Positions 31,842 through 41,330 of a DNA stretch of 64,000 bases are shown piece by piece. This DNA is from Solirubrobacterales bacterium (GTDB lineage Bacteria; Actinomycetota; Thermoleophilia; Solirubrobacterales; Solirubrobacteraceae), in NCBI GenBank assembly GCA_025963965.1, contig JAOPZS010000084.1, forward strand, positions 62,001-126,000, read 5' to 3'. Under the pieces are notes generated by a model that saw only the letters and a list, made by a program, of their open reading frames with translations, was not told where the DNA came from and searched no databases. Positions within the stretch are counted from its first letter, which is position 1, and each line of letters starts with the position of its first letter. The position numbers were made by a program, and so were the translations under genes.

Positions 31842-33172
31842 GCCTGCAGCTGACGCCGGGCCGCGTCCATCAGACGCTCGGTGTCCTTCAGCGCCTCGAG
31901 CGCCGCCGCCATCGCTTCGCGCTCGCACTCGACCTTTTCCGGCCACGGCTTCGGGGGGTGATCGTCGAGGGTCTTCATGCCGTTGCCCGTGATCATCGCC
32001 ACGACCGTCTCATCCGAGCCGAAGCGGCCTGCCGCTGCGAGCTTCTCGAGCACCGCGATCGTCGTGCCCCCCGCCGGCTCGGTGAGCAGCCCCTCGCTCG
32101 CCGCCAGCAGGTCGATCCCGGCGAAGATCTCGGGGTCCGATGCGAAGGCCGCCGTGCCGCCCCGTTCGAGCACCGCGTCGATCACCAGGTAGCCGTCGCC
32201 GGGGGCACCGATCGCCAGCGAGTGCGCCGCGGTCTCGGGCATCACCGGCACCACCTCGGCCTCCTCGGCGAGGATCGCGCTGGCGATCGGGTTGCAGCCG
32301 CTCGGCTGGGCTATGTGGATCGCCGTCGCGCTCGTCTCCGCCAGCCCCATCAGCTGCAGCTCGCCGAGCCCCTTGTGCATTCGCGAGGACAGCGTCCCGC
32401 CCGCGGCCGGGCTGACGATGTGCTCCGGCGAGTGCCAGCCCAGCTGCTCGACGATCTCGAACGCCGCCGTCTTGGCACCCTCCGCGTAGAACGGACGCAA
32501 CGTGATGTTCGCGAAGTCCATGCCCGTCGCTTCTGCCACTTCGCGGCAGCGCTTGTTCGCTTCATCGTAGTTGCCCTCGACCTGGCAGACCTTCGCCCCG
32601 AGGGCCATCACGCCCCGCGCCTTGGTCGCCTCGAGCCGGCTCGGGTACACGACATAAGCATCGACGCCGGCCTTGGCTGCCAGCGATGCGACCGCCGTGC
32701 CGACGTTGCCCGTCGAGACGCAGCCGATCTCCGTCTTGCCCTTCTCGAGCAGCCGGGCGATCGACATCGAGACGACCCGGTCCTTGTAGGAGAAGCTCGG
32801 CCGCTGCGCCGAGTCGTCCTTCAGGTACAGGTTCTCGATGCCCAGCTCGGCGCCCAGCCGGTCGGCGCGGATCAGCGGCGTGTAACCGGAGTACTGCCCC
32901 ACGCGCGCCTGCGCCCGCGCGTCCACGATCGGCAGCAGCTCCTCGAAGTGCCAGATGTTCTCGGGCCGGTCCGTCGCAGGCACCTCGGCGAAATGCCGCG
33001 CGGCGAGCTCGTAGTCGTAGACGATGTCCAGGCCCTTGCCGCAGTCCGGGCATGAGAAGACCGGGTCCTCGAGCGGCCAGCTGCGGTCGCAGCGATGACA
33101 CGCCAGCCCGGTTGCGCAGGAGCGCGTCCGCTGCCTGGAGCCCTGCGTGGACTGTGCGGTCGTCGTGCTCAT
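31838..33172 (-). CDS. thrC: Threonine synthase
   Basis: ATG 33172 overlaps the upstream gene stop by four bases. The 444-residue enzyme begins with a zinc-ribbon-like N-terminus (ACHRCDRSWPLEDPVFSCPDCG). The PLP fold follows: YTPLIRADRLG, the PLP-binding lysine in PSFSYKDRVV, the phosphate loop TGNVGTAVASLAAKAG and AITGNGMKTLDD-like ending (VVAMITGNGMKTLDD). It converts O-phosphohomoserine to threonine in the cytoplasm. The operon order is LeuRS-like gene, thrC, small acidic gene. A threonine synthase-like paralogue with another substrate is possible because no other threonine genes are near. Confidence 0.88.
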   Translation of the reverse strand: MSTTTAQSTQGSRQRTRSCATGLACHRCDRSWPLEDPVFSCPDCGKGLDIVYDYELAARHFAEVPATDRPENIWHFEELLPIVDARAQARVGQYSGYTPLIRADRLGAELGIENLYLKDDSAQRPSFSYKDRVVSMSIARLLEKGKTEIGCVSTGNVGTAVASLAAKAGVDAYVVYPSRLEATKARGVMALGAKVCQVEGNYDEANKRCREVAEATGMDFANITLRPFYAEGAKTAAFEIVEQLGWHSPEHIVSPAAGGTLSSRMHKGLGELQLMGLAETSATAIHIAQPSGCNPIASAILAEEAEVVPVMPETAAHSLAIGAPGDGYLVIDAVLERGGTAAFASDPEIFAGIDLLAASEGLLTEPAGGTTIAVLEKLAAAGRFGSDETVVAMITGNGMKTLDDHPPKPWPEKVECEREAMAAALEALKDTERLMDAARRQLQA

Positions 33173-35421
33173 GCGGCAACCTTGAACGATACGCCCGGCC
33201 AAGGCGTCTGTGAACCCTGCTCGTCGTTGCCGAGCGCCAGCCACAGCTCCTCGGCGAGGTGCGGCACGAACGGCCCGAGCATCTGCACGAGCACCGAGAG
33301 CGCCGCGAGCAGCGCGTCGACGTTCGCCGCGCTCAGCCCCGGCTCGCGCGCCAGCACGCGCTTCTCGAAGTCCTTGAGGCGATCGAACAGCCGCATCAGG
33401 TTGCGCACTGCGCTGTGCATCTCGAGGCTCTCCATGTCGGCTGTCGTCCGCTGCACCGCTGCGTCGCACCACTGCGAGAGTTTCAGCCGCAGGTGCTCGC
33501 TCGTGTCCTTCTCGATCGCTGGGCGCTCGGCCTCCGGGCCGGCCAGGGCGAGCTTGTCCTGGCTGTACTCCCAGACCTGTCCGAGGAAGCGGTGGCAGCG
33601 CAGCACGGCCGAGTCGCTCCAGTTCAGCGACTTCTGCGGTCGCGCCGCGAACAGCACTGCCAGCCTCACCGTGTCTGCTCCGTAGCGCTCGACGAGCTCA
33701 TCCGGGTCGACCACGTTGCCGAGATGCTTGCTCATCTTGCGGTTCTCCCGCGTCACCATCTCGTGAAACAGGCATCCGGCGAAGGGCTCGCCGTCGGCCA
33801 GGAACGACAGCGGGCCGAGGTCGCGCAGCGCCTTCGTCACCGTTCGCTGGTCGAACACGAAGTTGCCGCTGTCCGATCCGGCGACGAGCCGCTCCGACGG
33901 CAGCCAGTGGCGCAGGTCCGCGAGCGCCAGGATCTCCTCCAGCGGCTCCCCCCGCGACTCCGGCGGTACGCATGCGGGGATCCACAGCCACAGTGCGTCG
34001 AAGTGGCAGTCGAGCGTGTCGGTCTCGCGGCGCGCCGGGCCGCCGCACTGCGGGCAGGTCGTCTCGACGAACGAGTGCAGCTCCGCCAGCGGGTTGCCCG
34101 TGCCGGTCGGCGTGATGTCGAGCGGCAGCTTGACGGGCAGGTCCTCCTTCGCCACCGGCACCGTGCCGCACTGCTCGCAGTAGACGATCGGGATCGGCGT
34201 GCCCCACGAGCGCTGCCGCGAGATCACCCAGTCGGAGGCCTTGTAGCGAACCGCCTCGCGCGCCCCGGCGGCGGGCCCGGCTGGAGCGGCGGCGTCGCCG
34301 TCGGTGTCCTGCTCTGCGGCCTCCCCGTCACCGCCGCCGGGCAGCCCGAGGCGCCGCGCGAACACCTCGTCGGTGCGGTCCTCGGTGGCGATGCCGAGCG
34401 CGATCGTCGGTCCGAAGCGGGCGTCGACGACCGGCGAGATCACGACCGGGAGCTCGCGCCCCGACGGATCGCTCAGCGTCCCGGCGGCCTCGACCAGCGG
34501 GATCGTCTCGGCATCGCGGGCACTGCGTGCCCAGCCGCCCGAGCGCATCTGCTCGAGTCGCTCGCCGATCGCCGGGTCCGACGCCCAGCGCTCGGCCTCG
34601 GGGTGGCGCGGTGAGATCACGACGAAGCTCGCCGCGCCGGCGGCGCCCGCATGGGGCGTGAAGGCAGTGACGGTCGATCCGTCCGCCGCCGTCAGCTCGA
34701 CCTCGACTCCGTCCACCCGTCCCATCACGTCGAGCTGTGAGTCGAGCGCGAGCTTGTCCCATTTGCCGCTCGCCTCGCGCTGGGCCAGGCGGCTGTCGTT
34801 CTCCGTCACATAGGCGCTGACCTTGAAGTACCACTGCGGAAGCTCGATCAGGCGAACGGGGTTGTGGCATCGCCAGCACGTCCCGCCCGGCTCCACCTGG
34901 ATCGAGGCAAGCGTCGTCTGGCAGTGGTCGCACCAGTCGACTGTGCCTGTGCCGCGGTACACCAGACCGGCCTCGTAGAGCGTCAGGAACAGCCACTGCG
35001 ACCAGCGGTACATGATCTCGTCACAGCTCAGAAACGAACGGTCCCAGTCGAGTGAGAAGCCGAGTCGCTGCAGCTGGCCGGTCATGTGCGCGGCGCAGCG
35101 GTTGACCCACTCACTCGGCGGCTCGCCGCCGGCGATCGCGCCGAGCTCCGCGGGCAGACCGAACGCGTCGAAGCCGAAGGCGAACAGGACGTCGTCGCCG
35201 CGGGCGCGCCTGAAGCGCGCATAGGCGTCGCCGATCGAGTACGAACGGACGTGGCCGATGTGAACGTTGCCCGACGTGAACGGCGCGGAGGGCTTGATGT
35301 ACAGGTGCGGCTGATCCTCCGCCAGGGGCGGCGTCCGGAATGCCTCGCGCTCCGCCCAGGCCGCCTGTCGGCGAGCCTCGACGGCGTGCGGGTCATAGCG
35401 CCTGTCGGGCCCGTCGCTCAC
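33169..35421 (-). CDS. LeuRS-like class I aminoacyl-tRNA synthetase, atypical
   Basis: GTG 35421 follows TATCCT by nine bases, suggesting a leaderless mRNA. The 750 residues contain a literal HIGH box (SGNVHIGHVRS), WCDHC and CWRC zinc-like pairs, DWVISRQRSWGTPIP, and ENRKMSKHLGNVV, so the KMSKS loop ends in His. The CP1 editing region is degenerate: TTRPDT is replaced by AFTPHAGAAG, and GTGAVMxVPAHDxRD by GPTIALGIATEDRTD, after which an Ala/Gly/Asp-rich loop is inserted. The protein stops right after the anticodon-binding domain (PWPGVSFKVAA) and lacks the C-terminal tRNA-binding domain (VxVNGK). It may be the sole LeuRS of the lineage or a paralogue; I cannot tell. Confidence 0.85.
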   Translation of the reverse strand: MSDGPDRRYDPHAVEARRQAAWAEREAFRTPPLAEDQPHLYIKPSAPFTSGNVHIGHVRSYSIGDAYARFRRARGDDVLFAFGFDAFGLPAELGAIAGGEPPSEWVNRCAAHMTGQLQRLGFSLDWDRSFLSCDEIMYRWSQWLFLTLYEAGLVYRGTGTVDWCDHCQTTLASIQVEPGGTCWRCHNPVRLIELPQWYFKVSAYVTENDSRLAQREASGKWDKLALDSQLDVMGRVDGVEVELTAADGSTVTAFTPHAGAAGAASFVVISPRHPEAERWASDPAIGERLEQMRSGGWARSARDAETIPLVEAAGTLSDPSGRELPVVISPVVDARFGPTIALGIATEDRTDEVFARRLGLPGGGDGEAAEQDTDGDAAAPAGPAAGAREAVRYKASDWVISRQRSWGTPIPIVYCEQCGTVPVAKEDLPVKLPLDITPTGTGNPLAELHSFVETTCPQCGGPARRETDTLDCHFDALWLWIPACVPPESRGEPLEEILALADLRHWLPSERLVAGSDSGNFVFDQRTVTKALRDLGPLSFLADGEPFAGCLFHEMVTRENRKMSKHLGNVVDPDELVERYGADTVRLAVLFAARPQKSLNWSDSAVLRCHRFLGQVWEYSQDKLALAGPEAERPAIEKDTSEHLRLKLSQWCDAAVQRTTADMESLEMHSAVRNLMRLFDRLKDFEKRVLAREPGLSAANVDALLAALSVLVQMLGPFVPHLAEELWLALGNDEQGSQTPWPGVSFKVAA

Positions 35422-35467
35422 GATAGTTCGAGGATATCCGAGGGCCTCGCGCGGGCAGCGCCCGTTG

Positions 35468-35559
35468 CTATGCTCAGCAGGACTTGGCTGTCGCCGCCCG
35501 AGCGGCGATCACAGCGCTCCGACGCCCTGTACATGGCCCCGCCGAGAGCGGGGTCTTTT
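35468..35559 (+). promoter_or_regulatory. guaB3 leader with internal terminator, attenuator candidate
   Basis: A -10-like TATGCT lies at about 35469-35474. A hairpin TCGCCGC/GCGGCGA follows around 35510-35528. Then an intrinsic terminator pairs GGCCCCGC (35535-35542) with GCGGGGTC (35548-35555), ending in TTTT at 35556-35559, 28 bases before the guaB3 ATG. A terminator between promoter and coding start suggests attenuation, for example by a purine-sensing RNA. No known riboswitch class was recognised. Confidence 0.5.
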
Positions 35560-35587
35560 CGTCCGTGCCGACTGCGAGGATTCGACG

Positions 35588-36781
35588 ATGGAGATTGAGA
35601 TCGGACGTGGAAAGAAGGGTCGTCGAGCTTATGGTTTCGACGACATCGCGATCGTTCCTTCCCGGCGGACCCGCGACCCCGACGACATCGACATCTCCTG
35701 GAAGCTCGGCCCGTACCAGTTCGAGCTGCCGATGCTGGCCTCGGCGATGGACGGCGTCGTCTCGCCCGAGACGGCCGGCCTGATCGGCCGCCTCGGCGGC
35801 CTCGCCGTGCTCAACCTCGAGGGCATCTTCACTCGCTACGAGGACGCAGAGGAGCAGCTCGAGCGGATCGCCGCGCTGCCCAAGGATCTCGCCACGCGCG
35901 AGATGCAGCAGATCTACCGCGAGCCCGTCAAGCCCGAGCTGATCACGCAGCGGATCCAGGAAATCAAGGAGCAGAAAGTCGTCGTCGCCGCCTCGCTCAC
36001 GCCACAGCGCGTGCTCCAGTGGCACGAGCTCGCGCTCGAGGCCGGTCTGGACGTGCTCGTGATCCAGGGCACCGTCGTCTCCGGCGAACACGTCTCGACG
36101 GTCTCCGAGCCGCTCAACCTCAAGGAGTTCATCCCGAGCCTCGAGGTCCCAGCGGTCGTCGGCGGCTGTGCCTCCTACCACACCGGCCTGCACCTGATGC
36201 GCACCGGCGCCGCCGGCGTGCTCGTCGGCGTCGGCCCGGGCGCGGCCTGCACGACTCGCGGTGTGCTCGGCATCGGCGTGCCGCAGGCGACGGCGATCGC
36301 CGACGTGGCGCATGCCCGCTCGACGCACATGCTCGAGACGGGCGAGTACTGCCAGGTGATCGCCGACGGCGGCATGCGCAACGGCGGCGACGTCTCCAAG
36401 GCGATCGCGCTCGGCGCCGACGCCGTGATGATCGGCTCGCCGCTCGCACGCGCCTATGAGGCTCCGGGCCGGGGCTTTCACTGGGGCATGGCGACCTTCC
36501 ACCCCGACCTGCCTCGGGGCGCGCGCGTCGCGACTACCCAGAACGGCACGCTCGAGGAGATCCTCGTCGGACCGGCTCGCGAGAACGACGGCACGTTCAA
36601 CCTGTTCGGCGGGCTGCGCACCTCGATGGCGACGTGCGGTCACAAGGACCTGGCGGAGTTCAACCGCGCCGAGGTGGTCGTCGCGCCGTCCCTGCAGACC
36701 GAGGGCAAGGCGCTGCAGCGCGATCAGCAGGTCGGGATGGGCGCCACGAACGGGAAGGTCGCAGCCCTCGTCAATGACTGA
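35588..36781 (+). CDS. guaB3: GuaB3-family IMP dehydrogenase-related protein
   Basis: ATG 35588 gives 397 residues. [20 protein letters not shown] opens the GuaB3 form, which lacks CBS domains. The barrel carries [18 protein letters not shown], the catalytic-cysteine loop [38 protein letters not shown] and [18 protein letters not shown]. It ends [10 protein letters not shown]. GuaB3 proteins resemble IMP dehydrogenase and are typical of actinobacteria and cyanobacteria. The exact reaction is debated, but coupling to guaA with an eight-base overlap supports a role in guanine nucleotide synthesis. Upstream lies a possible attenuator. Confidence 0.92.
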   Translation: MEIEIGRGKKGRRAYGFDDIAIVPSRRTRDPDDIDISWKLGPYQFELPMLASAMDGVVSPETAGLIGRLGGLAVLNLEGIFTRYEDAEEQLERIAALPKDLATREMQQIYREPVKPELITQRIQEIKEQKVVVAASLTPQRVLQWHELALEAGLDVLVIQGTVVSGEHVSTVSEPLNLKEFIPSLEVPAVVGGCASYHTGLHLMRTGAAGVLVGVGPGAACTTRGVLGIGVPQATAIADVAHARSTHMLETGEYCQVIADGGMRNGGDVSKAIALGADAVMIGSPLARAYEAPGRGFHWGMATFHPDLPRGARVATTQNGTLEEILVGPARENDGTFNLFGGLRTSMATCGHKDLAEFNRAEVVVAPSLQTEGKALQRDQQVGMGATNGKVAALVND

Positions 36782-38393
36782 CGCCGCCGCCACGGCCGTC
36801 GAGCCGGAGGGCGAGCAGCGCCAGCGGATCACGCCTGCGCAGACGGTCGAGCAGGAGATCGTCGTGCTCGACTACGGCGGTCAGTACTCGCAGCTGATCG
36901 CCCGGCGCGTGCGCGACTGCGGCGTCTTCAGCGAGCTGCTGCCCCACCACGTCTCGATCGACGAGGTCGCGGCACGCAAACCGCGCGGGATCATCCTCTC
37001 CGGCGGCCCGGCCTCGGTGTATGCGCCTGGCGCCCCTGCGCTCGACGAGCGCCTGCTCGAGCTGGGAGTGCCGGTGATGGGCATCTGCTACGGCATGCAG
37101 CTGCTGGTCCACACCCTCGGCGGGCGCGTAGAGGAGGCAGAGGTCGGCGAGTTCGGCCGTTCCGAGCTGCACGTCTCAGAGCCCGGCGTGCTGCTCGCAG
37201 GCCTGCCGCGCGAGCAGACCTGCTGGATGTCCCACCGCGACACCGTCTTTGAGCCTCCGCCGGGCTTCACGGCGCTGGCCTCCTCGACCGGCTCTCCGGT
37301 CGCCGCCGTCCAGGACCAGGCGCGCGACATCTACGGCATCCAGTTCCACCCGGAGGTCGTGCACACCCCCTACGGTCAGGAGATCCTGACGCGCTTCTTG
37401 ACGGATGTCTGCGGCTGTGAGCCCAACTGGTCGGCCGCGTCGATCGTCGAGGACCAGATCAGGCGGATCCGCGAGCAGGTGGGGGAGGGGAAGGTCATCT
37501 GCGGCCTCTCCGGAGGCGTCGACTCGTCGGTCGCCGCGCTGCTCGTGCACCGCGCGATCGGCGACCAGCTGACGTGCGTGTTCGTCGACCACGGGCTGAT
37601 GCGCAAGGACGAGGGCGAGCAGGTGATCAAGACGTTCCGCGACACCTTCAAGGTGGCGCTCGTCGCCGTCGACGCCGAGACGCGCTTCCTCGAGAAGCTG
37701 CAGGGCGTGACTGAGCCCGAGGCCAAGCGCAAGGCGATCGGCGCCGAGTTCATCCGCGTCTTCGAGGAGGAGGCCGCAAGGCTCGCCGGCGACGGCGAGG
37801 GCGCCCGGTTCCTCGTCCAGGGCACGCTCTACTCCGACGTGATCGAGTCCGGCGGCGGCACCGGAGCCGCGACGATCAAGTCACACCACAACGTCGGCGG
37901 CCTGCCGGACGACCTGCAGTTCGAGCTCGTCGAGCCGCTGCGTGCGCTGTTCAAGGACGAGGTCCGCGCGGTCGGCGCCGAGCTCGGCCTGCCGGAGCGC
38001 CTCGTCTGGCGCCAGCCGTTCCCGGGCCCCGGTCTCGCGATCCGCGTCGTCGGCGGCGAAGCCACGCGCGAGCGCCTCGACGTCCTGCGCGAGGCCGACC
38101 ACATCCTTCAGGAGGAGATCCGCAAGGCCGGTCTCTACCGCGAGCTTTGGCAGTCCTTCTGCGTGCTCCCCGACGTCCGGACCGTCGGCGTGCAGGGTGA
38201 CGAGCGCACATACGGCTACGTCGTCGTCGTCCGCGCCGTCACCAGCGACGACGCGATGACCGCCGACTGGGCCCGCCTCCCGTATGACCTGCTCGAGACG
38301 ATCGCCTCGCGCATGATCAACGAGCTGCGCGAGGTCAACCGGGTCGTGCTCGACATCACGTCCAAGCCCCCCGGCACCATCGAGTGGGAGTGA
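36774..38393 (+). CDS. guaA: GMP synthase (glutamine-hydrolysing)
   Basis: ATG 36774 overlaps the guaB3 stop (ATGACTGA). The 539-residue enzyme has a class I amidotransferase domain ([19 protein letters not shown], nucleophile Cys in [11 protein letters not shown], His/Glu in [11 protein letters not shown]). An ATP-pyrophosphatase domain carries the P-loop [16 protein letters not shown]. The dimerisation domain ends KPPGTIEWE. It turns XMP into GMP using glutamine. The first 25 residues form an acidic extension. It is co-transcribed with guaB3. Confidence 0.96.
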   Translation: MTDAAATAVEPEGEQRQRITPAQTVEQEIVVLDYGGQYSQLIARRVRDCGVFSELLPHHVSIDEVAARKPRGIILSGGPASVYAPGAPALDERLLELGVPVMGICYGMQLLVHTLGGRVEEAEVGEFGRSELHVSEPGVLLAGLPREQTCWMSHRDTVFEPPPGFTALASSTGSPVAAVQDQARDIYGIQFHPEVVHTPYGQEILTRFLTDVCGCEPNWSAASIVEDQIRRIREQVGEGKVICGLSGGVDSSVAALLVHRAIGDQLTCVFVDHGLMRKDEGEQVIKTFRDTFKVALVAVDAETRFLEKLQGVTEPEAKRKAIGAEFIRVFEEEAARLAGDGEGARFLVQGTLYSDVIESGGGTGAATIKSHHNVGGLPDDLQFELVEPLRALFKDEVRAVGAELGLPERLVWRQPFPGPGLAIRVVGGEATRERLDVLREADHILQEEIRKAGLYRELWQSFCVLPDVRTVGVQGDERTYGYVVVVRAVTSDDAMTADWARLPYDLLETIASRMINELREVNRVVLDITSKPPGTIEWE

Positions 38394-38423
38394 CCTGAGG
38401 CCTCGCTCGCGGGTGATGCCGGC

Positions 38424-38990
38424 TCAGTTGGGCGGCACGTTGGTGACGACGCCCGAGCCCGTGTAGCGGCGCACGTGGCCCCGGCAGCCGGCCGGGAACG
38501 AGAACTGGACGCTGTCCTCGTGGACGCCGTTGTAGCTGGCAAAGATCGTCACCTCACCGCGCGTGCCGGTGGCGCACCTCGCGTCGGTCGTGCTCCTCAC
38601 GTGCACGCGGATCCGCACGATGTTCCCGGGGACCCCGAACATCACGGCGTGGTGTGAGGTGTAGGCGACGCGGCGGTCGATCGAGAGGACTATCTGCCGT
38701 TCCCCGGCGACGCGAGAACGGTCGACCTGGCAGATGACTCCTGAGGCGGTCGACGCTGCGAGGTCGATCTTGCCGTGGCCGCGCGCGTAGCTCGTGCCGG
38801 GACCGGGTTGGGGCTGCCCGGCGTGGAACCCCCACTCCTGCCTCTGCACTTCCACCTGCGGGATCGAGCTGCAGTAGGCGCTCGTGTGGGCCGCTGGGTG
38901 CCCTGAGGCGGGCACCGCCGCCGCGAGCGCCGCCACCGTCACGGCTGCGGCGAGACGATTCTGATGAGCGATCGCGGCCACGAGGCCCAC
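38424..38990 (-). CDS. Secreted hypothetical protein
   Basis: The 188-residue product starts at 38990 with a short leader and a hydrophobic stretch (LAAAVTVAALAAAVPASG), read as a signal peptide. The mature protein has four cysteines (SAYCSSIP, GVICQVDR, DARCATGT and PAGCRGHV), which could form two disulphides, and many beta-strand-like segments such as GEVTIFASYNGVHEDSVQFS. It is convergent with guaA. No family recognised; function unknown. Confidence 0.6.
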   Translation of the reverse strand: MGLVAAIAHQNRLAAAVTVAALAAAVPASGHPAAHTSAYCSSIPQVEVQRQEWGFHAGQPQPGPGTSYARGHGKIDLAASTASGVICQVDRSRVAGERQIVLSIDRRVAYTSHHAVMFGVPGNIVRIRVHVRSTTDARCATGTRGEVTIFASYNGVHEDSVQFSFPAGCRGHVRRYTGSGVVTNVPPN

Positions 38991-39047
38991 AGGATGCGCA
39001 GGCGCACGCTTCGCGATGGCGTGGCTTGGCCGAATCTCGTATGAGTC

Positions 39048-39701
39048 TCAGCCGCGCGGTGGCCCGAGCGGCGGCGGGTCGAGGCCCGTCAGGAACGGAG
39101 GCAGCTCGATCGTCGGGTCGAGTGCCGCCGCCGCCATCATCGAGGCCGCGAGCGCTCGCGAGAGGACGTCGATCAGCTGCTCGGCCGGCACCTCGCGGGA
39201 TTCCAGCCAGTCCAGGCCGGCGGCCTGCACCGATGCGAGCCAGGCGCGCGCGGTCGCGCGGGCGAGCGCAGAGCCGCTGCCTCCACCGGGCATCCCGGCG
39301 AGCACGAGCGCGGTGAACGCCTCGTGGTCGCGCGCGACGATCTCGGCGACCTCGACATCGGCCGGCGCCACGCGGCGCAGCGCGCGATGCATGTCCGGGT
39401 GCTGCTCGATGCTCTCGAAGTAGCGCTGCAGCCCCACGTGAAGCTGCTGCGCCGGGGGCATCCCCGCGTCCGGCTCCAGCGCGAGCAGGCGATCGACGAC
39501 GTGCTCGATGCAGGCCACGTAGTAGTCGCGCTTACCCGAGAAGTAGTGGTAGAGCAGCCCCCGCGAGACGCCTCCCGCGCTCGCTATCTCCTCGATCGAC
39601 ACCTCATCCCAGGAGCGCACGGCGAACAGCGCCACGCCGGCTTCGAGCAGCTGCTCGCGCCGGGCGTCGACGTCCATGCGCGTGCGGGGGATGCTCGCCA
39701 C
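39048..39701 (-). CDS. TetR-family transcriptional regulator
   Basis: 217 residues. The N-terminal TetR helix-turn-helix reads RREQLLEAGVALFAVRSWDE, VSIEEIASAGGVSRGLLYHY, FSGKRDYY, the standard arrangement. The C-terminal ligand-binding region is alanine/leucine-rich helix. The gene is divergent from a cytochrome P450 gene 84 bases away, so it probably represses that gene and responds to its substrate or a related lipophilic ligand. The shared region contains an imperfect inverted sequence TTGTTAGA-N3-TCGTTCAA at 39739-39757, a plausible operator. Confidence 0.9.
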   Translation of the reverse strand: MASIPRTRMDVDARREQLLEAGVALFAVRSWDEVSIEEIASAGGVSRGLLYHYFSGKRDYYVACIEHVVDRLLALEPDAGMPPAQQLHVGLQRYFESIEQHPDMHRALRRVAPADVEVAEIVARDHEAFTALVLAGMPGGGSGSALARATARAWLASVQAAGLDWLESREVPAEQLIDVLSRALAASMMAAAALDPTIELPPFLTGLDPPPLGPPRG

Positions 39702-39738
39702 CGGTCGATTCTAGGCTCACGACCCGCTGCCGCGCAGC

Positions 39739-39757
39739 TTGTTAGACTTTCGTTCAA
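39739..39757. promoter_or_regulatory. Candidate TetR operator / P450 promoter
   Basis: TTGTTAGA (39739-39746) and TCGTTCAA (39750-39757) form an imperfect inverted repeat with five of eight matching pairs. It lies between the divergent regulator and P450 genes. TAGACT inside it could be the P450 -10 element. Confidence 0.4.
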
Positions 39758-39785
39758 TAGCGCTTCCGAGGCCTGGAGGTAAACC

Positions 39786-41249
39786 GTGCCCTCATCCGCC
39801 ACAGCCAACCTCGCGCTCGCGGCGCGGCCAGCCGCGAGCGCCGACGCGAGCGCCCAGCCCGAACTGCTGGGGACGGCGCCGCCGTCGCCGGCGGGTCCGG
39901 CGCAGGACGGCGCTCAGCACGTCATGCCGCCGCGCATGGGAGCGCCGCGCGCGCTGCAGACGCTCCGCGTCGGCGTGCGCCAGGCCGGCTTCATGTTCCG
40001 CGCGCGCCGCGAGATCGGCGAGGTCTTCGGGATGTTCGGGCCGATCGGGGAGGACGCGGTCGTCACCACCCACCCGGACCACGTGCGCTCGCTGTTCACG
40101 GCCGACCCGGAACTGGCGCCGTCGCTCACCGGCGAGTCCCCGCTGCGGCCGATCGTCGGCCCCAATTCGGTGCTGACACTGCTCGGTCCGGCGCACATGC
40201 GCCAGCGCAAGCTGCTGCTGCCGTCCTTTCACGGCGAGGCCGTCGAGCGGTACACCGCGATGATTGCCGACGTCGCCGAGCGCGAGATCGATCGCTGGCC
40301 GCTCGGCACGACGTTCGAGCTGGGGCCGGCGATGCAGGCGATCACGCTCGACGTGATCATGTCGGGGATCTTCGGCGTGGAGGGCGTCCCCGCCCAGGGG
40401 ACGCCCGAGCGAGACCTCCGTGAGGCGATCCGCAACGCCGTGCGGTTGTCCTCGCGCCCGAGCACGCAGCTCTTCGAACTGCTCAACGTCGGGCGCCGCG
40501 AGCCGGTCGGCCTTGCGAGGCGCTTCGTCGAGAGCCTCGAGCGCCCGGTCTATGCGGCGATCGCCAAGCGCCGCGCCCTCGGCGAGCGGGAGGGGGCCAC
40601 CGACGTCTTCTCGCTGCTGCTCGCCGCACGCTACGAGGACGGTGAGCCGATGAGCGACCAGGAGTTGCGCGACGAGCTGCTGACGCTCGTGCTGGCCGGA
40701 CACGACACGACCGCCAACTCGCTCTCTTGGGCGTTCGAGCGGCTGCTGCGCACCCCGCACGCCTACGAGCGCCTGCGCGAGGAGGTCCGCGCCGACGGCG
40801 CGACGGACACCGGCGCCGACTATCTCGAGGCGACGATCCACGAGGCGATGCGCGCGCGGCCGGTGATCCCCCTGATCGGGCGCCGCGTCAGCGTCCCGTG
40901 GCAGCTCGGTGAGTGGCTCCTCCCGGCCGGAACGCCGGTGCTGGTCAGCATCCTGCTGCTGCACCACCGGGAGGATCTCTACCCCGAGCCCTTCTCGTTC
41001 CGGCCCGAGCGCTTCCTCGGCGTGAAGCCCGGCACCTACACGTGGATCCCGTTCGGAGGCGGGATCCGCCGCTGCCTCGGCGCGACGCTCGCCATGGCCG
41101 AGCAGCGCGTCGTGCTGCGCGCGATCGCCCGGCGCACGGACCTCGTGGCGCCCGACCCGGCACCAGAGCCGCCCAGGCACCGCAACGTGACGATGGTGCC
41201 ACGGCACGGGACGCGCGTGATCGTGCGCGCGAAGCACGCGGGCGCTTAG
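39786..41249 (+). CDS. Cytochrome P450
   Basis: GTG 39786 follows TGGAGGT. The 487-residue protein has the P450 signature set: I-helix oxygen-binding LVLAGHDTTANSLSWAFERL, K-helix EATIHEAMRARP with ExxR, PERFLGVKPGTYTWIPFGGG, and the heme-cysteine loop FGGGIRRCLGATLAMAEQRV. The first 45 residues are alanine/proline rich and probably disordered. There is no membrane anchor, so it is soluble and needs separate ferredoxin partners, not seen nearby. Substrate unknown. The divergent TetR gene suggests inducible control. Confidence 0.93.
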   Translation: MPSSATANLALAARPAASADASAQPELLGTAPPSPAGPAQDGAQHVMPPRMGAPRALQTLRVGVRQAGFMFRARREIGEVFGMFGPIGEDAVVTTHPDHVRSLFTADPELAPSLTGESPLRPIVGPNSVLTLLGPAHMRQRKLLLPSFHGEAVERYTAMIADVAEREIDRWPLGTTFELGPAMQAITLDVIMSGIFGVEGVPAQGTPERDLREAIRNAVRLSSRPSTQLFELLNVGRREPVGLARRFVESLERPVYAAIAKRRALGEREGATDVFSLLLAARYEDGEPMSDQELRDELLTLVLAGHDTTANSLSWAFERLLRTPHAYERLREEVRADGATDTGADYLEATIHEAMRARPVIPLIGRRVSVPWQLGEWLLPAGTPVLVSILLLHHREDLYPEPFSFRPERFLGVKPGTYTWIPFGGGIRRCLGATLAMAEQRVVLRAIARRTDLVAPDPAPEPPRHRNVTMVPRHGTRVIVRAKHAGA

Positions 41250-41293
41250 GCGAGTCCACTCGACATTGGCTATTGTGTGCCCCTCGCCGCGCG

Positions 41294-41325
41294 CCGATCG
41301 GAGATCGGCCAGCGTGGCCTTTTTC
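41294..41325 (+). promoter_or_regulatory. Possible L13 leader structure
   Basis: CCGATC (41294-41299) can pair with GATCGG (41303-41308). Alternatively GGCC (41307-41310) can pair with GGCC (41316-41319), followed directly by T5, six bases before the rplM start. The two folds exclude each other, which is the form of an autoregulatory leader or attenuator. The second stem is short. Confidence 0.3.
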
Positions 41326-41330
41326 ACGCA

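Noticed and set aside
31691-33055. 454-codon plus-strand frame over thrC
   Set aside because: Antisense to threonine synthase with arginine/histidine-biased composition.
35468-35587. Known purine riboswitch before guaB3
   Set aside because: The conserved purine-riboswitch junction and loop sequences are not present; only a generic attenuator is supported.
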